From NCBI RefSeq assembly GCF_013359595.1, contig NZ_JABFMP010000007.1, positions 62,001 through 126,000 on the forward strand: a DNA stretch of 64,000 bases. Reading direction: 5' to 3'. The position numbers and the translations under genes are program-made. The notes beneath the pieces are model-generated. The model was not told the origin of the DNA and searched no databases. It saw nothing but the letters and a program-made list of their open reading frames with translations. This stretch comes from Pseudomonas sp. C1C7 (GTDB taxonomy: Bacteria > Pseudomonadota > Gammaproteobacteria > Pseudomonadales > Pseudomonadaceae). The first letter of the stretch is position 1; the number at the start of each line of letters is the position of its first letter. Shown in pieces: positions 41,963-50,924 of the stretch.

Positions 41963-44311
41963 TCAGGCCGACTGCGCCAGAATCAACCCCGTCTCACTCG
42001 CCGCTTCCAACCGGATCGCCACGAACTTCGACGTCGGCGTATGGCTGCCATCCCCGACGCTCTCCAACGGCACCAGCGGATTCACCTCAGGGTAATACGC
42101 CGCCGCCTGCCCGGCCGGGATGTCGAACGCCAGCAGCGTGAAACCCTTCACCCGACGTTCCACGCCATCGTCCCACAGCGACACGATGTCGGCCTTCTGC
42201 CCCGGCTTGAAGCCCAGGCGCATGATGTCGGCTTCGTTGACGAACAACACTTCGCGCTGACCCTTGACCCCACGATAACGGTCGTTGAGGCCGTAAATCG
42301 TGGTGTTGTACTGATCGTGGGAACGCATCGATTGCATGATCAGGTCCGGCTGCTTGCCGGTGGCGCGGGTGCGCTCGTGGAGCAAATCCTTGGGCAGCGC
42401 ATTCGGACGGAAATTGGCCCGGCCCGACGCGGTGTTCCACTTGCGTGCACCGGCGGTGTTGCCCAGGTAGAAACCACCCTTGTTCTTGATCTTCTCGTTG
42501 AAGTCCTTGAAGTTGGGAATGGTGTCGGCGATCAGGTCGCGGATGCGACGGTAGTCCGCCACCAGCCAGTTCCAGTCCACCGGATGGTTGCCCAGGGTCG
42601 CGGCGGCGATGCCGGCCAGAATCGCCGGCTCCGAGCGCATCTGGTTCGACAGCGGCTGCAACTGGCCGTTGGAGGCGTGGACCATGCTGAACGAGTCTTC
42701 AACGGTCACCGCCTGCGGGCCTTCGGTCTGGATGTCGATGTCGGTACGACCCAGGCACGGCAGGATCAGCGCGTCCTTGCCGTGGGCCAGGTGGCTGCGG
42801 TTGAGCTTGGTGCTGATCTGTACGGTCAGGTCGCAGTTGCTCAGGGCCTGGAAGGTGCGTGGGCTGTCCGGGGTGGCCTGGGCGAAGTTGCCGCCCAGAG
42901 CGATGAACACTTTCGAACGGCCTTCGGCCATGGCATGGATCGCCTCGACCACGTTGTGGCCGTTTTCACGGGGCACCTTGAACTGGAAGCGACGCTCGAT
43001 TGCATCGAGGAACGCCACCGGCGGACGCTCGTTGATGCCCATGGTGCGGTCGCCCTGCACGTTACTGTGACCGCGCACCGGGCACAGGCCCGCGCCCGGC
43101 TTGCCGATGTTGCCGCGCAGCAGCATCAGGTTGGCGATTTCCTGGATGGTCGCCACCGAATGGCGATGCTGAGTGATGCCCATCGCCCAGCACATGATGA
43201 CGTTCTTGCCCTTGAGGTACATGCGCGCCGCCTGCTCGATCTCCACCAGAGGCAGGCCCGACTGCTCGACGATCTGCTCCCACGGGGTGTCGTCGATGAC
43301 CGCCAGGTAGTCCAGCACATTGACGCTGTGCTCGTTGAGGAACACGTGATCGAACACGGCCGGCTCGCCCGCCTTTTGCGCGTCACGCTCCCATTGCAGC
43401 AGGAACTTGGCCATGCCGCGCATGATCGCCATGTCGCCGCCCAATGCCGGGCGGAAGTACGCGGTGTTGGTCGGCTTGTCGCCGTTGGTGAGCATTTCGA
43501 TCGGGTGCTGCGGATGCTGGAAACGTTCCAGGCCGCGCTCCTTGAGCGGGTTGATGCACACCACCTGCGCGCCGCGTTTCACCGCTTCACGCAGTGGCTC
43601 GAGCATCCGCGGGTGGTTGGTGCCCGGGTTCTGGCCCCAGACGAAAATCGCATCGGCGTGTTCGAAGTCATCGAAAGTCACGGTGCCTTTGCCGACGCCC
43701 ACGCTTTGCGACAGCGCAACACCGCTGGCCTCGTGGCACATGTTCGAGCAGTCGGGGAAGTTGTTGGTGCCGTAGGCGCGCACGAACAGCTGATAGAGAA
43801 ACGCCGCTTCGTTGCTGGCGCGTCCCGAGGTGTAGAACTCGGCCTGATCGGGGCTTGGCAGAGCGCGCAGATGCTTGGCGATCAGGGCGAAGGCGTCGTC
43901 CCAGCTGATCGGCTGATAGCGATCGGTTTCGGCGTTGTAGACCAACGGCTCGGTCAGGCGGCCCTGGTATTCGAGCCAGTAATCGCTCTGCTCCAGCAAC
44001 GAGGTGACGCTGTGTTTGGCGAAGAACTTGCCATCGACACGGCGTTTGGTCGCTTCCCAGTTCACTGCCTTGGCGCCGTTCTCGCAGAACGCCACCATGC
44101 CGCCTTCCAGCGAATCGCCCCAGGCGCAACCCGGGCAGTCGAAACCGCCGTTCTTGTTGGTCTTGAGCATCATGCGCAGGTTTTTCAGCGCGTTGTCGCT
44201 GGTCAACCAGGCCTGGGCCACGCTGATCAGCGCGCCCCAGCCGCCGGCCGGACCCTTGTATGGCTTGTAACGGGGAACGGGTGTCTGGTCGGCTTGACGG
44301 TGTTGACTCAC
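41963..44311 (-). CDS. FdhF/YdeP-family molybdopterin oxidoreductase
   Basis: This protein has 782 residues from the GTG at 44311, which overlaps the fdhD stop as GTGA; longer upstream frames run inside fdhD. It belongs to the bis-MGD molybdoenzyme family related to formate dehydrogenase H. C59 and C62 (FDCPGCAWGD) are what remains of the N-terminal Fe-S motif, much reduced from the four cysteines of FdhF. Cofactor-binding segments include FYTSGRASNEAAFLYQ, GVGKGTVTFDDFEHAD and IFVWGQNPGTNHPR; molydopterin dinucleotide-binding C-terminal region follows near 650-760. E. coli YdeP is linked to acid resistance; the reaction here is unknown. Confidence 0.88.
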   Translation of the reverse strand: MSQHRQADQTPVPRYKPYKGPAGGWGALISVAQAWLTSDNALKNLRMMLKTNKNGGFDCPGCAWGDSLEGGMVAFCENGAKAVNWEATKRRVDGKFFAKHSVTSLLEQSDYWLEYQGRLTEPLVYNAETDRYQPISWDDAFALIAKHLRALPSPDQAEFYTSGRASNEAAFLYQLFVRAYGTNNFPDCSNMCHEASGVALSQSVGVGKGTVTFDDFEHADAIFVWGQNPGTNHPRMLEPLREAVKRGAQVVCINPLKERGLERFQHPQHPIEMLTNGDKPTNTAYFRPALGGDMAIMRGMAKFLLQWERDAQKAGEPAVFDHVFLNEHSVNVLDYLAVIDDTPWEQIVEQSGLPLVEIEQAARMYLKGKNVIMCWAMGITQHRHSVATIQEIANLMLLRGNIGKPGAGLCPVRGHSNVQGDRTMGINERPPVAFLDAIERRFQFKVPRENGHNVVEAIHAMAEGRSKVFIALGGNFAQATPDSPRTFQALSNCDLTVQISTKLNRSHLAHGKDALILPCLGRTDIDIQTEGPQAVTVEDSFSMVHASNGQLQPLSNQMRSEPAILAGIAAATLGNHPVDWNWLVADYRRIRDLIADTIPNFKDFNEKIKNKGGFYLGNTAGARKWNTASGRANFRPNALPKDLLHERTRATGKQPDLIMQSMRSHDQYNTTIYGLNDRYRGVKGQREVLFVNEADIMRLGFKPGQKADIVSLWDDGVERRVKGFTLLAFDIPAGQAAAYYPEVNPLVPLESVGDGSHTPTSKFVAIRLEAASETGLILAQSA

Positions 44312-45147
44312 GCTTGGCTCTCCCGCGCAGGGCTGTAGACCCGCGGCGCGTTTTTCTGGGGAAGATGGATAAGGTTGAGGTTGTGGCGACGGGCCCATTG
44401 CACGGCAAGGCCCGTGGGCGACGACAGGCTGACCAGGGTCTGGATGCCGGCGCGCAAGACTTTCTGGATCAGTTCGAGGCTGCAACGGCTGGTGACGATC
44501 GCCAGGCCGCCGGTGATCGGGATGTTGCGGCGGATCAGCCCGCCGATCAGCTTGTCGAGGGCATTATGGCGGCCGATGTCTTCACGGCCGAGCAGCAACT
44601 CGCCCTGGTCGTTCATGAACACCGCCGCATGCACCGCGCCGCTGTATTGGCCCAGCGGCTGGAAGGCGCTGATGCGCTGGCGCAGGCCGTCGAGCCATTG
44701 CGCCGGCGGCAGTGGTGCGCCGGGCAGCACTTTGAGGTCCGGCAATGCCTGCTCCACCGCTTCCACGCCGCACAACCCGCAGCCGCTGGTGCCGGCCATT
44801 TGCCGACGCTGCAGCTTGAGGTTCCAGAACGCGCGGTTGGCGATGGTCACCTGCGCATATTGCGCGGAACCCGCGGCGGTCAGTTGCAGGTCATAAATGT
44901 CATTGGCGTCTTCGATGATGCCGCTGCCCAGGCTGAAGCCGACGATGAAGTCTTCGAGATCGGTCGGCGTCACCAGCATCACCGCCTGGTTGATGCCGTT
45001 GTAGGCAATCGACAACGCCACTTCCTCGGCCAGCGCGGTGCTGGTCGACTCGGTGTTTTCGAGATCGCTGTAGCTGTAGGTCTGGCTGGCAGCAGGCGCG
45101 GGCGTTTGCAGGGCGGGCGCCGGGCAGGAAGGGCGCTGGGTGTCCAT
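44308..45147 (-). CDS. fdhD: formate dehydrogenase accessory sulfurtransferase FdhD
   Basis: This 279-residue protein delivers sulfur to the molybdenum cofactor of formate-dehydrogenase-like enzymes. The ATG at 45147 is preferred to one 16 codons upstream, because it puts the catalytic CxxC at C123/C126 (SGCGLCGVEA), close to C121/C124 of E. coli FdhD. The central EEVALSIAYNGINQAVMLVTPTDLEDF and C-terminal RHNALDKLIGG are family landmarks. It overlaps the ydeP-like gene, its likely client, by 4 bases. Confidence 0.92.
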   Translation of the reverse strand: MDTQRPSCPAPALQTPAPAASQTYSYSDLENTESTSTALAEEVALSIAYNGINQAVMLVTPTDLEDFIVGFSLGSGIIEDANDIYDLQLTAAGSAQYAQVTIANRAFWNLKLQRRQMAGTSGCGLCGVEAVEQALPDLKVLPGAPLPPAQWLDGLRQRISAFQPLGQYSGAVHAAVFMNDQGELLLGREDIGRHNALDKLIGGLIRRNIPITGGLAIVTSRCSLELIQKVLRAGIQTLVSLSSPTGLAVQWARRHNLNLIHLPQKNAPRVYSPARESQA

Positions 45148-45240
45148 GGCATCACCAAGGGTTTTGATCAGGTTTAAGACTAGGCGCGACAACATGTCAC
45201 GTCTAATCGCTATTACTGATCTACCGATAGATGCTGTCGA

Positions 45241-46128
45241 TCAAGCGCCCGCCAGCGATTGTTGATAGATCGCGAAACAGGCCTCCGCCAGCGCTGAACG
45301 TGGTGCGCTGCGGCGCATGATCAGCCCCAATCGGCCGAGGGTCTGGGCGTTGTCGATCGGTTGCAGGCGCAGGTCGTCGGTCAGGCTTTCCAGGCCGCTG
45401 TCCAGCGGCATGATCGCGCAGCACAACCCACCGTGCACCGCCTGGAGCAACTGATGTACGGCATCGGTCTGCAGCAAGGGGCGGGGCGTGAGGCCGCGGC
45501 TGTGGAAATTGTGGTCGATGGACTGACGAAAGTGCATGCCGCTGGTGAGCATGCCCAGCGGCAGTTCGATCAGCGATTCCCAGCTCAGCGGCGCCTCGCC
45601 GAAGTTGAAGAAGCGGTGATCGTAGAGCAGGCCCATGCGTGCTTCGCTGAAGGTCAGCGACTCGAAGTGCTCGGCATCCAGGCGCTCCAGGTACGACACG
45701 CCGAGGTCCAGACGGTTGTTGGCCAATTGCTCGAGGATCTGCTCGGAGCTGAGCGACGACAGCTCGAAATGCAGGTTCGGGTGTTCGGCGTGCAGGCGTT
45801 GCAACAGTGGCAACGGATCGAAGCTCGACAGCGGCACCACGCCCAGGCGCAGGGTGCCGACCAGATTGCCACGACAGGCGGCCGCTTCGGCGTACAGGCC
45901 GTCATAGGCCGCCAGCACCGTGCGCGCCCAGGCCAGTACCCGCTCGCCGGGGGCGGTGAAACCTTCGAAGCGCTGGCCGCGATTGACCAGCGGCAGGTCG
46001 AGTTCTTCTTCAAGGCTGCGCAGGCGCATCGACAGCGTCGGCTGGGTGATGTGGCAGCGTGCGGCGGCCTGGCCGAAGTGCCGGGTTTCATCCAGAGCGA
46101 TGAGGAATTTGAGCTGCTTGATGTCCAT
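45241..46128 (-). CDS. LysR-family transcriptional regulator
   Basis: This 295-residue regulator has a standard N-terminal wHTH (MDIKQLKFLIALDETRHFGQAAARCHITQPTLSMRLRSLEEEL) and an effector domain. It lies on the same strand as fdhD, 93 bases upstream, so it may be the first gene of a lysR-fdhD-ydeP unit or regulate the two downstream genes. The signal sensed is unknown. Confidence 0.88.
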   Translation of the reverse strand: MDIKQLKFLIALDETRHFGQAAARCHITQPTLSMRLRSLEEELDLPLVNRGQRFEGFTAPGERVLAWARTVLAAYDGLYAEAAACRGNLVGTLRLGVVPLSSFDPLPLLQRLHAEHPNLHFELSSLSSEQILEQLANNRLDLGVSYLERLDAEHFESLTFSEARMGLLYDHRFFNFGEAPLSWESLIELPLGMLTSGMHFRQSIDHNFHSRGLTPRPLLQTDAVHQLLQAVHGGLCCAIMPLDSGLESLTDDLRLQPIDNAQTLGRLGLIMRRSAPRSALAEACFAIYQQSLAGA

Positions 46129-46267
46129 CTTCGGTCCAGGGGGCGGGAAAGCTGCGGATTCTATCGTCTGCGGCGTTGCGGCGTCATTGGTCGGGTTGGA
46201 TCCGGGTTCGGCGAGGGTGGTCTAGGCTTTTGCGTCTGGACAACTAACTTTCCAGGGAGAGCAAACG

Positions 46268-46711
46268 ATGAGTCTTTTGAGCTTTGTGAAAGAGGCAGGC
46301 GAAAAACTGCTGGATTTGTTGACGCCCGGTAACGCCAATGCCAGTGAGCAGTTGAAAGATCACATCAGTAAGGTTGGCCTGGGTAATCCGAATGTACAGG
46401 CGACGGTGGATGGCGACAAAGTCACTGTGACCGGCGAGGTAGCCAGTCAGGAGGAGAAGGAAAAGATTCTGCTGGCGGTGGGCAATATCGCCGGGGTCGG
46501 CAGTGTGGACGATCAGATCACCGTGACCGGGCCTGTCGTAACGGCCGCCGTGTTTGTCACTGTTGTGAAGGGCGACACCCTGAGCGCGATTTCCAAGCGC
46601 GTGTATGGCGATGCCAATCTGTACAACAAGATCTTTGAAGCCAACAAACCGATGTTGTCGCATCCGGACAAGATCTATCCGGGGCAGTCGTTGCGGATTC
46701 CGCCGAAGTAA
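46268..46711 (+). CDS. BON-LysM domain protein (Kbp/YgaU type)
   Basis: This 147-residue protein has an N-terminal BON domain (about 22-90: [30 protein letters not shown]) and a C-terminal LysM domain (about 97-146: [26 protein letters not shown], ending in [11 protein letters not shown]). No signal peptide is present, as in E. coli YgaU/Kbp, a cytoplasmic K+-binding protein; the K+ function is an inference from this architecture. GGAGAG lies 8 bases before the ATG. Confidence 0.88.
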   Translation: MSLLSFVKEAGEKLLDLLTPGNANASEQLKDHISKVGLGNPNVQATVDGDKVTVTGEVASQEEKEKILLAVGNIAGVGSVDDQITVTGPVVTAAVFVTVVKGDTLSAISKRVYGDANLYNKIFEANKPMLSHPDKIYPGQSLRIPPK

Positions 46712-46733
46712 GGCTTCAGACTGTGTGATGGCC

Positions 46734-46810
46734 TTCGCGGGCAAGCCTCGCTCCTACAGGTTTTGTGTCGATCACAAATTTGACCTGTAGGCGCGAGGCT
46801 TGCCCGCGAA
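46734..46810. repeat. REPIN, class B variant
   Basis: 27-base arms 46734-46760 and 46784-46810 pair with one or two mismatches. The loop itself carries ttgtg/cacaa. It fills the convergent gap between the BON-LysM and yrfG genes. Confidence 0.83.
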
Positions 46811-46825
46811 CCAGACGCCGCGGTC

Positions 46826-47488
46826 TCAAAGGCCTGCAATCAAATCCCGATAATCCCCCACCGCCGCAAACTCCGCCGTGTCCTTGGGCCCCTTGCGGCT
46901 GTCCGGCTCTTTGACGGCCAGCAGGTGCGCCACGCCGAAATCCCGTGCACTGCGCAGAATCGGCAAGGTGTCATCGATGAACAGGCTGCGCGCCGGGTCG
47001 AAATCGATGTCCGCCTGCAACGCGTCCCAGAACTGCGGGTTTTCCTTGGGAAAACCGTAATCGTGCGAGCTGATCAAACGCTCGAAGTACGGCGCCAGTT
47101 CGATCCTTTCAAGCTTGAGCGACAGTGAATCGCGGTGCGCGTTGGTGATCAGCACCACGCGCTTGCCGGCCTTTTTGATCGCCGCGAGAAAGGTGTCCGC
47201 ATCCGGACGCAGGGCGATCAGGTGGGCGGTTTCCAGTTTCAGTTCGCGCACCGGAAGCTTGAGTTCCGCGCTCCAGAAATCCAGGCAGTACCACTGCAAC
47301 TGGCCGGCGTTGCGTTCGAACAGCGGCTGCAACTCAAGCTCGGCCATGGCCCGGCTGACCCCGTGCAATTCGGCGTAGCGCCGGGGCAGGTGCTCCAGCC
47401 AGAAATGGTTGTCGAAGTGCAGGTCCAACAGCGTGCCGTCCATGTCCAGCAGGACGGTGTCGATGTCAGGCCACGGTAATAAAGGCAT
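46826..47488 (-). CDS. yrfG: GMP/IMP nucleotidase YrfG, HAD superfamily
   Basis: This 220-residue phosphatase has HAD motif I DMDGT at 15-19 (D15 nucleophile, D17), motif II ITNAHR and motif IV FIDDTLPILRSA. Length and N-terminal LPWPDIDTVLLDMDGTLLDLHFDNHFW match YrfG, a purine 5'-nucleotidase. It is divergent from nudE, and this yrfG/nudE neighbourhood is conserved in gamma-proteobacteria. Confidence 0.87.
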   Translation of the reverse strand: MPLLPWPDIDTVLLDMDGTLLDLHFDNHFWLEHLPRRYAELHGVSRAMAELELQPLFERNAGQLQWYCLDFWSAELKLPVRELKLETAHLIALRPDADTFLAAIKKAGKRVVLITNAHRDSLSLKLERIELAPYFERLISSHDYGFPKENPQFWDALQADIDFDPARSLFIDDTLPILRSARDFGVAHLLAVKEPDSRKGPKDTAEFAAVGDYRDLIAGL

Positions 47489-47576
47489 GGCAGTGTCTCG
47501 GGCGGTAGAAAGATATCTGGCGTAAACAATCGGGAAAGCCGCGTTATAGTAGCGCGTTCACGCCAAGGAGCTTTGC

Positions 47577-48143
47577 ATGCGCCAGAAACCCACCGTCCTC
47601 GCCCGCGAAATCGTCGCCACCAGTCGTTTGTTCTGCGTCGAAGAGCTCAAGCTGCGCTTTTCCAATGGCGTGGAACGCACCTATGAGCGTCTGGTCGGCA
47701 AAGGCGCCGGTTATGGCGCGGTAATGGTGGTGGCGATGCTCGACGCCGACCATGCGGTGCTGGTCGAGGAGTATTGCGGCGGTACGGACGAGTACGAACT
47801 GTCGTTGCCCAAGGGCCTGATCGAACCGGGTGAAGACGTGCTGGCGGCGGCGGAACGCGAGCTCAAGGAAGAAGCCGGTTTTGGCGCACGGCAGCTGGAG
47901 CATCTGACCGAGTTGTCGTTGTCCCCCGGTTACATGAGCCAGAAGATCCAGGTGGTGCTGGCCACCGATCTGTACGAAGAGCGCCTGCCAGGTGACGAGC
48001 CGGAGCCCATGGGGCTAAGCAAGGTCAATTTGCGGGAGCTGTCGGCGCTGGCGCAAAATCCGCAATTCACTGAAGGCCGCGCCTTGGCGGCGTTGTACCT
48101 GGCCCGAGATCTGTTGACCCAGCGCGGAGTGTTCCTGCCATGA
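47577..48143 (+). CDS. nudE: ADP compounds hydrolase NudE
   Basis: This 188-residue Nudix hydrolase cleaves ADP-ribose, Ap3A and NADH type substrates. The Nudix box G-x5-E-x7-REUxEExGU is complete at residues 80-102, with REL at 94-96 and KEE at 97-99. AAGGAG lies 7 bases before the ATG. It overlaps cysQ by 4 bases. Confidence 0.92.
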   Translation: MRQKPTVLAREIVATSRLFCVEELKLRFSNGVERTYERLVGKGAGYGAVMVVAMLDADHAVLVEEYCGGTDEYELSLPKGLIEPGEDVLAAAERELKEEAGFGARQLEHLTELSLSPGYMSQKIQVVLATDLYEERLPGDEPEPMGLSKVNLRELSALAQNPQFTEGRALAALYLARDLLTQRGVFLP

Positions 48144-48967
48144 ATTTCCCTCATCCATTGATGGCGCCGGTGATTGAACTGGCGTTGAAGGCGGGCGATG
48201 CGATCCTGCCGTTCTGGCGCATCAATACCGAGGTGACGGCCAAGGCCGATGATTCGCCGGTGACGGCTGCGGATCTGGCTGCGCATCACCTGATCGTGGC
48301 CGGGCTGACGGCGCTGGACCCGAGCATTCCCGTGTTGTCCGAAGAGGACGCCAATATTGCGCAAAACGTGCGCGCCGGCTGGCAGCGCTGGTGGCTGGTG
48401 GACCCGCTGGACGGCACCAAGGAATTCATATCGGGTAGCGAAGAGTTCACCGTCAACATTGCGCTGATCGAGCAGGGGCGTGTGGTGTTTGGCGTGGTGT
48501 CGATGCCGACCAGCGGCCGGTTTTATGTAGGTGGCGCGCAATTGGGTGCATGGCGTGGCGACAAGGGTGCCGAGCCGCAGCCGATTCAGGTGCGTGAAGT
48601 GCCGCCGGCGGGGACAGCCTTTACCGTGGTCGCCAGCCGTCGGCATTCCAGCCCGGAGCAGGAGCGTTTGCTGGCGGGCTTGAGCAACGGTTTGGGTGAA
48701 TTGGAACTGGCGAACATCGGCAGTTCGCTGAAGTTTTGTCTGCTGGCTGAAGGGGCGGCGGATTGCTATCCGCGCTTGGCGCCGACGTCCCAGTGGGACA
48801 CGGCGGCAGCGCAGGGCGTGCTGGAAGGTGCGGGTGGCGAGGTGCTGGATTTGAGTGGTGAGCCGTTCAGTTATCCACCGCGCGAATCGTTGTTGAACGG
48901 GTTTTTCCTGGCGTTGCCGGCGAAGGCGGCTTGGCGGGATACGTTGCTGGAGCTGGCCCGTTCCTGA
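48140..48967 (+). CDS. cysQ: 3'(2'),5'-bisphosphate nucleotidase CysQ
   Basis: This 275-residue Mg-dependent enzyme of the inositol monophosphatase superfamily removes the 3'-phosphate of PAP left over from sulfate reduction. Metal ligands are visible as E68/E69 (LSEEDANI), D88 and D91 (VDPLDGT), and D in WDTAAAQGVLEGAG. It is translationally coupled to nudE (ATGA). It is functionally tied to the sulfur theme of the left half of the window, though far from it. Confidence 0.92.
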   Translation: MNFPHPLMAPVIELALKAGDAILPFWRINTEVTAKADDSPVTAADLAAHHLIVAGLTALDPSIPVLSEEDANIAQNVRAGWQRWWLVDPLDGTKEFISGSEEFTVNIALIEQGRVVFGVVSMPTSGRFYVGGAQLGAWRGDKGAEPQPIQVREVPPAGTAFTVVASRRHSSPEQERLLAGLSNGLGELELANIGSSLKFCLLAEGAADCYPRLAPTSQWDTAAAQGVLEGAGGEVLDLSGEPFSYPPRESLLNGFFLALPAKAAWRDTLLELARS

Positions 48968-48981
48968 TTTCACATTGTCCA

Positions 48982-49017
48982 TGTAGCAGCCGGACGCAGG
49001 CTTCGCCAGCTGCTACA
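48982..49017. repeat. single REP hairpin (class D)
   Basis: tgtagcagc (48982-48990) and gctgctaca (49009-49017) enclose cggacgcaggcttcgcca. Directly after it a class A fragment, ctgcgatcttttgc, follows. It lies in the convergent cysQ/thioesterase gap. Confidence 0.7.
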
Positions 49018-49035
49018 GGGCTGCGATCTTTTGCT

Positions 49036-49491
49036 TTACCGGTGCAAAACATACTGCCCGACAAACCTCACCGCATCCTCATCGCTCCCCGCATTCACCA
49101 CTCGCGTATTGAGGGTCAAGCGCGCCCGGCCATAACGCTGATACATCGCCAGAAACTTCTTCCACACCTGCGCGCTCGGCGCCGGGCAGATGGCGTGGGC
49201 ATCGCCGGTGACCGGCAGCGGGTAGTTGATCTGGCCTTCCTGAATCACGATGTGCCCGTCGGTGATGCCTTCTTCTTTCAGGCGCAGATGCATCCAGCCC
49301 CAACCGGCCAGCACCGCGCCGCAATACAGACTGCCGCCGAACATGGTGCTCTTGTGGTTGACGTTGGCTTCCAGCGGCAAGTACAGGCGCAGTTGCTGAT
49401 CGTGCCAGTCGAGCACTTTGAGGCCCATGTCCCGGGTGAGGGGAATGTCGTGGTGCAGGATCGATTCCAGTTGACGACTGTCGCGGCTCAT
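49036..49491 (-). CDS. YiiD C-terminal type thioesterase
   Basis: This 151-residue hotdog protein matches the thioesterase domain found at the C-terminus of YiiD (NHKSTMFGGSLYCGAVLAGWGWMHLRL). Substrate not predictable. It is on the same strand as dctD but 39 bases after it, so co-transcription is possible. Confidence 0.8.
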   Translation of the reverse strand: MSRDSRQLESILHHDIPLTRDMGLKVLDWHDQQLRLYLPLEANVNHKSTMFGGSLYCGAVLAGWGWMHLRLKEEGITDGHIVIQEGQINYPLPVTGDAHAICPAPSAQVWKKFLAMYQRYGRARLTLNTRVVNAGSDEDAVRFVGQYVLHR

Positions 49492-49529
49492 TCAGCGGCC
49501 TCTTGCGTAAGGGATGATGGGGCGTTGGC

Positions 49530-50924
49530 TCACTCGAGTTCATCGCTGTGGTTGGCGGCACCACTGTCGGCGAAGCTCAGGCCGTGTTTGCGCAGCTTGT
49601 CGTGCAAGGTCTTGCGCGGAATGCCCAGGGCTTCGGCGACGCTGCGCAAGGAGCTGTGCGAGCGCGCCAGCTCGGCGGCGATCAGGGTTTTCTCGAAGTT
49701 TTCCACTTGCTCGCTCAAGCCGCCGCTGACCACCTCTACCGGGGTCCCGGCGGCGCCATGGGCTTCGTTGTTGTCCAGCGCCAGTTCAAGGCCCAGGGCA
49801 AAGCGTTCGGCGGCGTTCTGCAGTTCGCGCACGTTGCCGGGCCAGGTGTGGCGCAACAGCAGGGCACGCTGGCCCGGTTGCAGTTCATGGGGCGGCAGGC
49901 CGTGGCGGGCGCTGGCTTCGTCGGCAAAGTGCTGGAACAGCACCAGCGCATCTTCACCACGCTCGCGCAGCGGCGGAATGCGCAGCGGCGCGACGTTCAG
50001 GCGGTAATACAGGTCGGCGCGGAAACGGCCCTGATCGGCGGATTGGCGCAGGTCTTCCTTTGTGGCGGCGATGATGCGGATGTCCAGCGCAATCAGCTGA
50101 TTGCCGCCCAGGCGTTCGACCACCCGCTCTTGCAGCAAACGCAGCAATTTCACCTGCACGTCCAGGCTCATGCTCTCGATCTCATCGAGGAACAGCGTGC
50201 CGCCATTGGCGAATTCGAACTTGCCGATGCGCCGCTTCTGCGCCCCGGTGAAAGCGCCGGGCTCGTGGCCGAACAGCTCGCTCTCGACCACCGACTCGGC
50301 CAAGGCTCCGGCGTTGATCGCCACGAACGGGCCGTTGCGGCGGCTCGACAGATCGTGCAGCGCGCGGGCCACCACTTCCTTGCCAGCGCCGGTTTCGCCG
50401 AGGATCAGCACGTCGGCCTTGGTCGCCGCCAGCGCGCCGATCTGCTCGCGCAGGCGGGACATAGAAGGCGATTGCCCGACCAGCCGCGTACTCAGTTCAT
50501 TGCGATCGCTCAGGGCCAGCCGCAGGCTGCGGTTATCCAGCACCAGCCGGCGCAGGGCCAGGGCGCGGCGCACGCTGTCGAGCAGGGCATCGCTGGCGAA
50601 GGGTTTTTCCAGGAAGTCGTAAGCCCCGGCGCGCATGGCTTGCACCGCCAGCGGCACGTCGCCGTGGCCGGTGATCAGCAGCACCGGCAGCTCCGGGTCC
50701 TGGGCATGCAGTTCGTTGAGCAACTCGATGCCGTCCATGCCGGGCATGCGAATGTCGCTGACCACCACCCCCGGCCAGTCGCGTTCGATTTGCGCGGCCA
50801 GGCCGCGGGCTTCGCCCAGCGACACCACCTTCAGGCCGGCCAGATCGAGGGTCTGGCTCAGGGCCTGGCGCAAGTGGGGATCGTCGTCGATCAACACGAC
50901 CTGAATGCGATTGTCGATGGTCAT
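49530..50924 (-). CDS. dctD: C4-dicarboxylate transport response regulator DctD
   Basis: This 464-residue sigma-54 activator has a receiver domain (D57 in VVSDIRMPGMDG), an AAA+ domain with Walker A GETGAGKE (176-183) and the sigma-54 contact loop GAFTGA (223-228), and a Fis-type HTH near 418-445 (SLRSVAEALGIPRKTLHDKLRKHG). DctD activates sigma-54 transcription of the C4-dicarboxylate transporter. No dct transporter gene is in the window, so targets are elsewhere. It overlaps the sensor gene dctB by 4 bases. Confidence 0.92.
   Translation of the reverse strand: MTIDNRIQVVLIDDDPHLRQALSQTLDLAGLKVVSLGEARGLAAQIERDWPGVVVSDIRMPGMDGIELLNELHAQDPELPVLLITGHGDVPLAVQAMRAGAYDFLEKPFASDALLDSVRRALALRRLVLDNRSLRLALSDRNELSTRLVGQSPSMSRLREQIGALAATKADVLILGETGAGKEVVARALHDLSSRRNGPFVAINAGALAESVVESELFGHEPGAFTGAQKRRIGKFEFANGGTLFLDEIESMSLDVQVKLLRLLQERVVERLGGNQLIALDIRIIAATKEDLRQSADQGRFRADLYYRLNVAPLRIPPLRERGEDALVLFQHFADEASARHGLPPHELQPGQRALLLRHTWPGNVRELQNAAERFALGLELALDNNEAHGAAGTPVEVVSGGLSEQVENFEKTLIAAELARSHSSLRSVAEALGIPRKTLHDKLRKHGLSFADSGAANHSDELE

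Noticed and set aside
41900-44338. An 812-codon plus-strand frame opposite the ydeP-like gene
   Set aside because: Shadow of the molybdoenzyme gene; no domain motifs, and the sense frame overlaps fdhD as GTGA.
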